33,386 nucleotides of DNA, from the NCBI GenBank assembly GCA_037138855.1, contig JBAXHO010000019.1, positions 1 through 33,386 on the forward strand, given 5' to 3'. Below the pieces are notes generated by a model, which worked only from the letters and a program-made list of their open reading frames with translations, was not told the DNA's origin and made no database searches. Of this stretch, positions 22,021 to 29,118 are shown one piece after another (within the stretch, counting starts at the first letter, position 1; every line of letters begins with the position of its first letter). Position numbers and translations under genes: made by a program. This stretch comes from JBAXHO01 sp037138855. Its GTDB lineage: Bacteria; Patescibacteriota; Dojkabacteria; B142; OLB20.

Positions 22021-22797
22021 TCAACTACGACTAACTACTATTTCCTTAAAATGAAGACTATTTAAAAACTTTTCAATCTCTTGATCTGTGATTTCTTTTT
22101 TCAAATATATTGTGTCAAGGTCATCAATTTTTGTATTTTTGGCTACTTGCCAATTTTTCAAAATCAATTTCTTAGATATAGGTTTTTCAATATTCTTTTT
22201 GTGCAAAAGTTCAACCGCATCATTAATTTTAATTTTTAATTCTTGTGTTATTAAATATATATCATAGAAGTCTCTGTACCTTATCCTACCGCTTGTCGCA
22301 CTTAGCTTTTCCGCACAAATTTCAAGTATATCCATTACTTTGGCTTGTACATCAAGCCTCCAAACATTTTTATATTTCCTTTCTATGACAGGCAATACAA
22401 GATTTTTAACGTTACTAATATCAATTTTTAAACTACTAGGTTGTGCTAATATTCCCGAATATTGTAATTTTTCAACTTTCACTGTAATTGGTGATACATA
22501 ATCTTTCTTAATAATAAAATTTGAGTGATTTTTAAACACTTTTCTAACATCTTCAATAGTCACTTTCTGATCAGTGGAGGTAAAGTCTAAATCTTCTGAA
22601 AACCTATATTGAGGTAAATAAAAGTGATGCAATGCAGTTCCGCCTTTAAAAACTAATCTGTTTTTTAAATCAGACTCATAAATCGTCTTTAACGTAAGTG
22701 CTAAAAAATAATCTTTTTCCGCAATATGTGCAGGGTATTTTAGTATCCTATTTGTGATAATCAGAAATTCATTTTGCGATATAAGAGAAAACTTCAT
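22021..22797 (-). CDS. abiEii: AbiEii-type nucleotidyltransferase toxin (first AbiE module)
   Basis: 258 residues. FKGGTALHHFYLPQYRFSEDLDFTS gives motif I: Gly52-Gly53-Thr54 and metal Asp69/Asp71. LKIDIS is the downstream acidic strand, and RYRDFYDIYLI is the late conserved motif of the AbiEii/DUF1814 family. Known members are GTP- or NTP-dependent transferases that poison growth, some by modifying tRNA, and act with AbiEi in phage abortive infection. It overlaps abiEi by 4 nt (22794-22797) and is transcribed after it, the normal order. All signature residues are present. Confidence 0.9.
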   Translation of the reverse strand: MKFSLISQNEFLIITNRILKYPAHIAEKDYFLALTLKTIYESDLKNRLVFKGGTALHHFYLPQYRFSEDLDFTSTDQKVTIEDVRKVFKNHSNFIIKKDYVSPITVKVEKLQYSGILAQPSSLKIDISNVKNLVLPVIERKYKNVWRLDVQAKVMDILEICAEKLSATSGRIRYRDFYDIYLITQELKIKINDAVELLHKKNIEKPISKKLILKNWQVAKNTKIDDLDTIYLKKEITDQEIEKFLNSLHFKEIVVSRS

Positions 22798-23573
22798 TTT
22801 TGATACCTTTTAAAAATATCATCGTAGTAGACATTCCATTTGCTGTTATAGTTATTGCTACCTCTTACTAGATAAACCCTTGAATCGTTTTTATTCAACA
22901 TTTTTAATATTTCTCCTGACTCAATTCCTAATAAATCAAGTATGAATCCAAATATTTTTTGTACTGCGATAGGTGATTTCGATAAATATTCGTTTAATCT
23001 AATAAAGTTAATCTGATCTTTAAATTCAGTAATTTTCTCAATTACCATATCAACACTAATATTTGACCTTGAAAATTGCACTGTATCTATTAAGGCTTTT
23101 TCGGGTAAAGCGATTTTTGTAGTCTGCCCTTGATAAACCACTTCTTCCCAACCAAAAAAATACTTTTCTTGTGTATTGATATACCTATATTGAAACCCTA
23201 ACAATTCAATCGTTTTATATCGTGTTAATGAAATTGAAGTTGTGGTTTTAATTAACTGATCAAACATCCCGTGATACTGCAAAGCCTGCCCAAACGATAC
23301 GTAGGAATTCCTTACAATTAAATTTGCGAGAATATATTGGGGGAAAGTTGTATTACCACGATTAAAAAGGTCAGAAATAATATATAAACTTTTTTTTATC
23401 CTTATAAACCAGCCATTCTTTACAGATTTACTTACAATCTCTCTAATATAATCCCTACTATGTTCTTTCTTTAATAATTCATAAATCTGGTCAAAAGAAA
23501 CTACTGAACCATACCTAATAACAATGGTTTCCATTAAATTTGCTTCTTTTTCTGTTAAAATTGATTTATTCAT
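22794..23573 (-). CDS. abiEi: AbiEi-type antitoxin / transcriptional regulator (first AbiE module)
   Basis: 259 residues. An N-terminal winged helix (about 8-65: SVVSFDQIYELLKKEHSRDYIREIVSKSVKNGWFIRIKKSLYII) is followed by the AbiEi body (ANLIVRNSYVSFGQALQYHGM...; LPEKALIDTVQFSR). Antitoxins of this type IV-like system neutralise AbiEii without direct binding and repress their own operon. The promoter upstream is near-consensus and includes a perfect 9-bp inverted repeat. The -10 is only 6 nt from the ATG, so the message is predicted to be leaderless. Confidence 0.85.
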   Translation of the reverse strand: MNKSILTEKEANLMETIVIRYGSVVSFDQIYELLKKEHSRDYIREIVSKSVKNGWFIRIKKSLYIISDLFNRGNTTFPQYILANLIVRNSYVSFGQALQYHGMFDQLIKTTTSISLTRYKTIELLGFQYRYINTQEKYFFGWEEVVYQGQTTKIALPEKALIDTVQFSRSNISVDMVIEKITEFKDQINFIRLNEYLSKSPIAVQKIFGFILDLLGIESGEILKMLNKNDSRVYLVRGSNNYNSKWNVYYDDIFKRYQK

Positions 23574-23579
23574 GTACTA

Positions 23580-23608
23580 ATAATATGCCATGTAGCATAT
23601 TATGTCAA
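23580..23608 (-). promoter_or_regulatory. AbiE promoter TTGACA-17-TATTAT with operator
   Basis: Minus-strand -35 TTGACA is 23608-23603 and -10 TATTAT is 23585-23580, 17 bp apart. ATAATATGC (23580-23588) and GCATATTAT (23595-23603) are perfect 9-bp inverted arms with a 6-bp spacer. They fill the whole spacer and the -10, an arrangement that would block polymerase. Confidence 0.8.
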
Positions 23609-23721
23609 CATAAAACATATTTTATCTTGCATTTTCTGCAAAACTACACAACTAATAAAAAGGTAGTAAAATTTGTTTGCACTACCAAAATTAAAGGAAT
23701 AAACCATTTTAAAGTTTTTGT

Positions 23722-23756
23722 TGTACTGGTTATTCTGTACTGGTTATTCTTTACTA
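23722..23756. repeat. 14-mer tandem duplication with 7-nt register
   Basis: TGTACTGGTTATTC occurs twice in tandem (23722-23735, 23736-23749), followed by TTTACTA. The half-units TGTACTG and GTTATTC keep the 7-nt period seen in the other spacers. It is located 50 nt before the MazG start. Confidence 0.65.
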
Positions 23757-23805
23757 AAAAATAATGTTTTGTTATATTACCTCATTACCTAAATACTTAG
23801 TAGCC

Positions 23806-24180
23806 ATGGCAAAAACCATTCAAGAAATTACAGATATCATTGCCAATTTTTCTAAAGAGAGAGGCTGGACAAATGAAGATCCTGGTCAGCTGATTAGCTC
23901 TCTTTTCATTGAAATGGGCGAATTGGCCGAGCACTACCAGTGGCAGAGCAGGTTTAAGCCGTTTAATGAAGAAGAAAAACAGATAATTGGCTATGAATTT
24001 ACTGATGTGATTTTTTACTTGTTCCGACTTGCCAGTAATTCCGGAATAGATATTGAAAAATACTTTTTAGAGAAAATTCCCAAATTAGCCAAGAAGTTTC
24101 CAGTTGGTACCACCGATGAAGACTGGGAAAAGGCACATAAAACCTACCGGAAAAGTGGTAAGAGTAAATTGTATGAATAA
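23806..24180 (+). CDS. MazG-like nucleotide pyrophosphohydrolase
   Basis: I start at ATG 23806 (GCCATGG context; 124 residues), because the 14 residues before it are hydrophobic and out of character. The EXXE(n)EXXD metal motif is complete: Glu36, Glu39, Glu64, Asp67 in LFIEMGELAEHYQW...YEFTDVIFYLFRLA. MazG and dUTPase-like enzymes hydrolyse (d)NTPs to monophosphate and pyrophosphate, cleaning the nucleotide pool. Compact size and the DEDWEKAHKTYRKSGKSKLYE tail match the RS21-C6/iMazG-type branch. A single gene, convergent with 24329. Confidence 0.87.
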   Translation: MAKTIQEITDIIANFSKERGWTNEDPGQLISSLFIEMGELAEHYQWQSRFKPFNEEEKQIIGYEFTDVIFYLFRLASNSGIDIEKYFLEKIPKLAKKFPVGTTDEDWEKAHKTYRKSGKSKLYE

Positions 24181-24257
24181 GTAAGACTAAATCTGCGCAA
24201 CCAGCTTCACAAAAGTCTCTCTTTCGCTCAAAGTAATACCCTTTATATGTGTTTCTC

Positions 24258-24329
24258 CAAATTGCAATTTGCAAATTCCCAATTTCATTTCTTTCTACTA
24301 GCTACTAGATACCAGCTACAAGCTACTAT
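24258..24329. repeat. two adjacent degenerate 7-nt-period arrays
   Basis: First run: CAAATTG, CAATTTG, CAAATTC, CCAATTT (24258-24285). After a 9-nt break, second run: CTACTAG, CTACTAG, ATACCAG, CTACAAG, CTACTAT (24295-24329). The second run ends on the stop codon of the minus-strand gene and resembles the array at 19491. Confidence 0.65.
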
Positions 24330-25165
24330 TACTTACTCACCTCCACTCCCAACACCTCCAGATAGCGGGATTCGGCATAGCCCCATTTGATTAAAGCGGT
24401 AATGGTGACCTTTTTACCAAGGTAATCACCAATACTGGTTTTCATTTCGTCAGTAGGGACAAGATCCATTTGGCTGACTGGAGCGGGACTACCGGCGGGG
24501 CTAAATTCATCAATGTAAGGCACATCGAGATTGATCACATAATCATAATTGATATCCGGTGCTGGACGGAGACTATTTTGGATAATGCCACTTAATGTAA
24601 TCACTGCCCCTGTTTGATCTCCTCCTTGTGCTTCAGCTTCATTGCTACAATAACTACTTTCAATTACCTGAATTTTACTTAAAACAAGAGCGCTTCTACC
24701 ATAAGTATTATAACCATTGAATTCTTGCTGTTTACCAAGTTGAACCTGCTCCCAATCAGGCTTTATCTTACCCTGGACATAAACACATTGATTCCAATAC
24801 GGTGTCAAATCCTGAGTCGTTTCTAGATAGTATCCGGAGATGTGCTGTGCAGTAGCTCTTGAAGCATCCAGTTCCAACTGATATTTAGTACTAAATAACG
24901 CTAATTTATTAGCTTCACTAAGATCAAGACCAGCGCTTCTCAGGAAGCCAATCATGGCAGTTTTATCAGTGGTTAATTGCACTGTACCATCATTATTGCC
25001 GGGTGTAGTAGTTTTTTTCTTCACTGGCTTTAATGAGGCAAATATTATTACTGCTACTATCACTATCACAAATACTATTCCCAGGCCGGAAATAATTGCA
25101 ATTCCCAACACAGGTACTGACTTGTCAGATTTATTAGTAACATTTTGAGGTACAGCTTCTGTCAT
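24329..25165 (-). CDS. membrane-anchored extracytoplasmic protein of unknown function
   Basis: 278 residues. A short cytoplasmic start, one transmembrane helix (about 19-45) and a KKKTTTPGNND spacer lead into an outside part of about 215 residues. The segment NQCVYVQGKIKPDWEQVQLGKQQEFNGY and the final GDYLGKKVTITALIKWGYAESRYLEVLGVEV read like two OB-type barrels ('G..V.V.G.....'). I recognise no family. Three Cys-containing spots outside (QCVYV, SSYCSN) could form a disulfide. It has the same design as the proteins at 13062 and 27888 (Ser/Thr/Asn-rich linker after one helix). Confidence 0.55.
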   Translation of the reverse strand: MTEAVPQNVTNKSDKSVPVLGIAIISGLGIVFVIVIVAVIIFASLKPVKKKTTTPGNNDGTVQLTTDKTAMIGFLRSAGLDLSEANKLALFSTKYQLELDASRATAQHISGYYLETTQDLTPYWNQCVYVQGKIKPDWEQVQLGKQQEFNGYNTYGRSALVLSKIQVIESSYCSNEAEAQGGDQTGAVITLSGIIQNSLRPAPDINYDYVINLDVPYIDEFSPAGSPAPVSQMDLVPTDEMKTSIGDYLGKKVTITALIKWGYAESRYLEVLGVEVSK

Positions 25166-25283
25166 AATAAAAATTCTAAAAATTAGAAAAGAATAATTTA
25201 AATTATAACCGAAAAACCCCGATTAAGTTATTTTATTTTTAACATAATTTTAAAATTTTACGAATTGTAGTAAGTGCTACCGG

Positions 25284-26621
25284 ATGATTAATGATAAAAT
25301 CATGTTGCTTTTATGTTTTATTCTGATGCCTAGTCAAATCAATAGATTTTTAAATAAAATTCAGCTGATTAAAATTGCAAATCACTGGTATTATCTGGCC
25401 ATTTGTTTATATTTTATCGGATTAGTAATCGTTCTCCCACACAATAGTAGCATGGATACTGATTACTGGTATCGCTGGACAGACTTCGCCCTCCAAAAGG
25501 GCATCATTTCTGCTTATCGCCTGGTTTCCGATCTCAATTATCTTCCTGTGACAATATATTACTTAATGCTTATTGGAAAATTCATCACCACATTCTTTGG
25601 AAAATTAAATGATTTTATGTACATTTTTAAAGCATTTTTCTTAATTTTTGATTTTCTAACTTTTCTCTTTCTGACCAAATTTTTACTACAGAGTAATTCT
25701 AAACACAAAGTCTTAAAACTGATTTTCCTGATGGGAAATATTGCTTTGATTTATAATAGCTACTTCTGGGGACAAGTCGATGCGATCTACACACTCTTTC
25801 TTTTAATTTCAATTTATTTAGCTTATCAGAAAAAATATTTCTGGAGCCTAATCCTTTTTCAAATTGCCCTAAACTTCAAACTACAGTCCATCATGATCTT
25901 TCCGCTGATTGCCATTTTAAATTTTGATTTATTAAAAGATTATAAAAAAATACTAAAAATCGCCTGCTTTGCTGTGCTTCTCCAAATCGTGCTTTGGTTT
26001 CCCTTTATTGTCAAAGGCGAACTCGGACGTATTACGACCATAATCAACGACAGTAATGGCTACTTCGAGCGCCTTTCCCTCAATGCTTTCAACTTCTGGT
26101 ATTTAATTCTTCCTGAAAATATTGTTTCGCTGGGTAGTGACCGGACCAACAAATTTCTCTGGATCAATGCTCATTATTGGGGATTTGCCATGTTCTTTTC
26201 CAGCTGTGGAATTCTCTTATGGAAAACTTTTACGAAACTAAAAAATCGCAAATTTACACTGGGACAGGTTTATTTAATTGCTGCCCTGCTCAATCTCTTT
26301 TTCTTTTTCTTTAATACCGAAATGCACGAACGCTATTCACATCCAGCGATGATTTTCATGGCAGCCTTCTTTGTGCTTGATGGTTCGTTTTTACTCAGTG
26401 GATTAATTTCCTTTACCTATTTTCTCAGTTTAAATATTCTACTGCGCTTTTTCACTTTTCAGGCCCAAATTCCTTTGCTAGTCAATCATAAATTTATTGC
26501 CTGGCTTTACCTGTTTATTTTGATTTATGCCATATTTCTTTTATGGAAATCCCAGAAAATACTAGTCATTAAACCACATCCGGAAAAAATCTCCTTTTCA
26601 AAGGCTTCACATCATGCTTAA
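25284..26621 (+). CDS. GT-C type membrane glycosyltransferase (Gpi18/mannosyltransferase-like)
   Basis: 445 residues with ten or more transmembrane helices. The first outside loop carries the acidic GT-C motif SSMDTDYWYRWTDFA. Mid-protein FWGQVDAIYTLFLLISIYLAY and late MHERYSHPAMIFMAAFF are signatures of the PIG-V/Gpi18-like polyprenyl-sugar transferases. Such enzymes move a sugar from a lipid carrier to an acceptor on the outer face of the membrane, for glycans or protein glycosylation. The stop overlaps the aminotransferase start by 8 nt, so they are one operon. Sugar and acceptor unknown; the large secreted protein at 14540 is a possible but unproven target. Confidence 0.8.
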   Translation: MINDKIMLLLCFILMPSQINRFLNKIQLIKIANHWYYLAICLYFIGLVIVLPHNSSMDTDYWYRWTDFALQKGIISAYRLVSDLNYLPVTIYYLMLIGKFITTFFGKLNDFMYIFKAFFLIFDFLTFLFLTKFLLQSNSKHKVLKLIFLMGNIALIYNSYFWGQVDAIYTLFLLISIYLAYQKKYFWSLILFQIALNFKLQSIMIFPLIAILNFDLLKDYKKILKIACFAVLLQIVLWFPFIVKGELGRITTIINDSNGYFERLSLNAFNFWYLILPENIVSLGSDRTNKFLWINAHYWGFAMFFSSCGILLWKTFTKLKNRKFTLGQVYLIAALLNLFFFFFNTEMHERYSHPAMIFMAAFFVLDGSFLLSGLISFTYFLSLNILLRFFTFQAQIPLLVNHKFIAWLYLFILIYAIFLLWKSQKILVIKPHPEKISFSKASHHA

Positions 26622-27762
26622 CTCCATTTATCAACTTACAGAAGCTCTGAAACATGAAGCTGATTTTATTGACCTGACAGAGGGCAATTTCGTCAATAAT
26701 GGTTTCCAATTCCCTTCTCAAAAGCTTTCACCGGTAATTAACAAATATTTCAACCAGCGAACCTATCTGCCAGATGCCAAGGGTCTACTTCCCGCCCGTC
26801 AGGCAATTACCAAGTGGTATCAGGCACAAAAACTTAATTTTACTCCAGAACAAATTTTTCTCTTTGCCTCCAGCTCAGAAATTTATAATTTATTATTTGC
26901 TACTTTTACAGCACCAGGTGATGAAATTCTGCTTCCCTGTCCTGGTTACCCATTATTTGAATATTTCGTAAAATTAAATAAATTAAAACCGATTTATTAT
27001 CAACTAGATCCTGACCATCACTGGGAAATTGACTTGGCTAATATTCAACAAACAATTAATCCCAAAACGAAATTTTTAGTATTAATTTCACCCAATAATC
27101 CTACCGGTCAAATCATTGCTTCTGAAAAATTAAAAATAATCACTCAGCTCTGTGCTGAAAATCACATTAAAATTATTAGCGATGAAGTATTTAGTGAATT
27201 TAATTACACCGGCAAGTTACTACCCCGTCCAGCGCAAATCAACTCCGACGCGACAATTTTTACAATTAATGGCATCTCGAAAATGTTTGCCCTGCCTGAT
27301 CTCAAGCTCTCCTGGCTCATAGTATCCGGTGTCGACAAGAACGAATTAATTGAAGAATTGGATACGATCAATGACATGTTTCTCAACGCGAATTATCTGA
27401 GCCAAAGCCTCCTGCCGGAAATTTTTAATCAAGGTAAAGTATTTCAACAAAAAATGATCCAGGAATTTCAACTCCGGGCTACGCAAATCAATTCCTTACT
27501 GACAAATACTCCTGAGCTGTGGGAATTTGCACCGATCCAAGGTGGCATTCATTTATTATTAAAGATCAAATCCAGCAAACTCCAGGAACAGGATCTAGTA
27601 CTGGCATTACTACGAGAAAAACATCTCCTCACCCACCCGGGTTATTTCTATGAAATCAATTCCCCTGATCCCTACCTAATGATTTCACTTGTCTCCCCGC
27701 TCGAAAAGCTCAAGGAAGGCATCGCCAGAATTCGCTCCCTGCTCCTTGCTCCCAATTTTTAG
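26614..27762 (+). CDS. PLP-dependent aminotransferase, fold type I, class I/II
   Basis: 382 residues. SPNNPTG at 159-165, IISDEVF with Asp190, and GISKMF with the internal-aldimine Lys223 define the fold. The usual phosphate-binding Arg of '.GLR.GW' is Lys231 (PDLKLSW). The conserved substrate-carboxylate Arg of the 'Y.RISL' motif near the C-terminus is Met356 (PYLMISL). Family members transfer amino groups between amino and 2-oxo acids; loss of this Arg suggests a substrate without the standard alpha-carboxylate contact, such as an amino sugar precursor or a decarboxylated compound. It is coupled to the glycosyltransferase by an 8-nt overlap. Confidence 0.88.
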   Translation: MLNSIYQLTEALKHEADFIDLTEGNFVNNGFQFPSQKLSPVINKYFNQRTYLPDAKGLLPARQAITKWYQAQKLNFTPEQIFLFASSSEIYNLLFATFTAPGDEILLPCPGYPLFEYFVKLNKLKPIYYQLDPDHHWEIDLANIQQTINPKTKFLVLISPNNPTGQIIASEKLKIITQLCAENHIKIISDEVFSEFNYTGKLLPRPAQINSDATIFTINGISKMFALPDLKLSWLIVSGVDKNELIEELDTINDMFLNANYLSQSLLPEIFNQGKVFQQKMIQEFQLRATQINSLLTNTPELWEFAPIQGGIHLLLKIKSSKLQEQDLVLALLREKHLLTHPGYFYEINSPDPYLMISLVSPLEKLKEGIARIRSLLLAPNF

Positions 27763-27767
27763 CGTAC

Positions 27768-27787
27768 GGGCATATTGCCATATGCCC
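27768..27787 (+). terminator. candidate hairpin terminator
   Basis: GGGCATAT, loop TGCC, ATATGCCC: a perfect 8-bp stem beginning 5 nt after the aminotransferase stop. No U-run follows, so it may stabilise the 3' end instead of stopping transcription. Confidence 0.45.
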
Positions 27788-27856
27788 ATCAAATCTAAAC
27801 GCACTACCCTTCAGCAATTTTCTCTCTGCCCCCATCCCTTTCTTTTTAAAATACGC

Positions 27857-27862
27857 TATAAT
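27857..27862 (+). promoter_or_regulatory. -10 box TATAAT
   Basis: Lies 25 nt before ATG 27888; no convincing -35 at 16-18 bp. Confidence 0.4.
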
Positions 27863-27887
27863 ACCCTATACTTTTTATATTTCTCCC

Positions 27888-28607
27888 ATGAAATCCAAAG
27901 GACTAATTATCGGTTGTCTGATATTATCTGGCGCTGGCTGTGCCATTACAGTCGTAATCATCATTATTGCTGCCTTGGTATTATCCGGCAATCAAGCTAA
28001 TAACAATAACTCTGGAGTCGACAGTAATACCACAAATCGTGAATTACAAACCGCCCAAAAATACTTTGATGCCAGCAAAAAATATGCTGGTTTTACATCG
28101 ACTGATTTAATTGATGGTGGCTCCGAGTCCGGTGAGCATTGGGTCGATGGTAATAAATTTATGATTCTTTTTCAACAAGAGAACGGATTTAAACGCTGGG
28201 TCCTTTCACCAGATGGCAGCAATGTCTACTTTTGTTATGAAGAAAAGAAAACCTGTGAACCAGCAGTTGCCGGAATTGATTTATATTTCTCGCGCTGGCA
28301 AAAACCTGCTGCCACTTCTGAAACTTTAGAATATGACGCTACTAATTCCTGTCAGAAATACAAATATAATACCAACAAAACTTATAATATCGCCGGATCA
28401 TCCAATGGCTTCGAAAATGAATATATTATTTACTGCATTCAGGGTGACACGATTGTCTATAAAGAAGATAAAGGCTATATTCTCAAATCAGATGGGACTA
28501 GATCTTCAGAAACTCAAAGTCGTACTACTTTTACTCAATTAAAAACCGGTAATAGCATTCAAATTCCTGATCTGACCTTACCTTATCCGGTAACCAATAA
28601 AAGATAA
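27888..28607 (+). CDS. membrane-anchored extracytoplasmic protein of unknown function
   Basis: 239 residues. The N-terminal helix (about 5-33: GLIIGCLILSGAGCAITVVIIIIAALVLSG) contains LSGAGC, which resembles a lipobox but with the wrong context (a long hydrophobic run follows the Cys), so I call a membrane anchor. A NQANNNNSGVDSNTTN linker precedes the outside domain. Cys pairs (FCYEEKKTC; SCQKY...YCIQ) are consistent with disulfides. No family recognised. It is separated from the aminotransferase by a hairpin and has its own TATAAT. Confidence 0.55.
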   Translation: MKSKGLIIGCLILSGAGCAITVVIIIIAALVLSGNQANNNNSGVDSNTTNRELQTAQKYFDASKKYAGFTSTDLIDGGSESGEHWVDGNKFMILFQQENGFKRWVLSPDGSNVYFCYEEKKTCEPAVAGIDLYFSRWQKPAATSETLEYDATNSCQKYKYNTNKTYNIAGSSNGFENEYIIYCIQGDTIVYKEDKGYILKSDGTRSSETQSRTTFTQLKTGNSIQIPDLTLPYPVTNKR

Positions 28608-28611
28608 ACGA

Positions 28612-28998
28612 TTACACAATTAGTTTGAATTGAAAGATCACGACACCGGCATCATTGATCCGTTCCAGATATCCTGGGAAGCTATAAACTGTATTGATAT
28701 ATTCCTCCTGTGATTCCACCAAGGGATTAAATTGCTGATAGTCAAATTTTTGCAGCGCTGCTTCAATAGTATTAAATTGATTAACTACTTCTACTTCACA
28801 GCGTAATGAACTAGCAGCTGGTACGAGACGAAATGAATAATCCAGAACCGGAGTAAAAGTCACCAAATCACCCGGTTGCATTTGATTCATCGCTTTCTTT
28901 GGATCTTCCGGATCTGGCACTCTTAAATCAAGTCGCTTTTGACCATTGGTAATTAATTGAAAATAAACATGGAGAATGTGAAGATCCCAAGAGTTCAT
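28612..28998 (-). CDS. ASCH-domain (PUA-like) protein
   Basis: 128 residues. It begins WDLHILHVYFQLITNGQKRLDLRVPDPEDPKKAMNQMQPGDLVTFTP, the ASCH opening: aromatic start, I..G.K..E.R-type motif, then the GD.i.F strand. The family's 'E.R' Glu is Asp here (LDLR). ASCH and related PUA-like domains bind RNA or modified nucleotides and can act as coactivators or amidohydrolases. The ATG is preceded by AATATTATC, the same nine bases as before the fusion gene at 31377. Two alternative hairpins lie upstream (29071-29102). Confidence 0.7.
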   Translation of the reverse strand: MNSWDLHILHVYFQLITNGQKRLDLRVPDPEDPKKAMNQMQPGDLVTFTPVLDYSFRLVPAASSLRCEVEVVNQFNTIEAALQKFDYQQFNPLVESQEEYINTVYSFPGYLERINDAGVVIFQFKLIV

Positions 28999-29070
28999 GA
29001 TAATATTTTTTTAATATATTACCATAATAGCACAATTTTGCGTGATTGAATGAGAATTTCACTAATCATC

Positions 29071-29102
29071 TCTCCGCACTCATTGGAGACGACGACGTCT
29101 CC
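29071..29102 (-). other. two mutually exclusive hairpins between the fusion gene and the ASCH gene
   Basis: GGAGACG (29085-29091) pairs with CGTCTCC (29096-29102) across a 4-nt loop. TCTCC (29071-29075) can instead pair with GGAGA (29085-29089). Both use the same bases, so only one can form. There is no U-run. Confidence 0.4.
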
Positions 29103-29118
29103 CCTATAGGATATTTTC

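Noticed and set aside
23764..23805. Upstream start for the MazG-like gene
   Set aside because: The added 14 residues are hydrophobic and foreign to the family; ATG 23806 has the same CCATGG context as other starts.
27888..27990. Lipoprotein signal (LSGAGC) in the protein at 27888
   Set aside because: The Cys is followed by a long hydrophobic run, not the polar region of a mature lipoprotein, so a membrane anchor is more likely.
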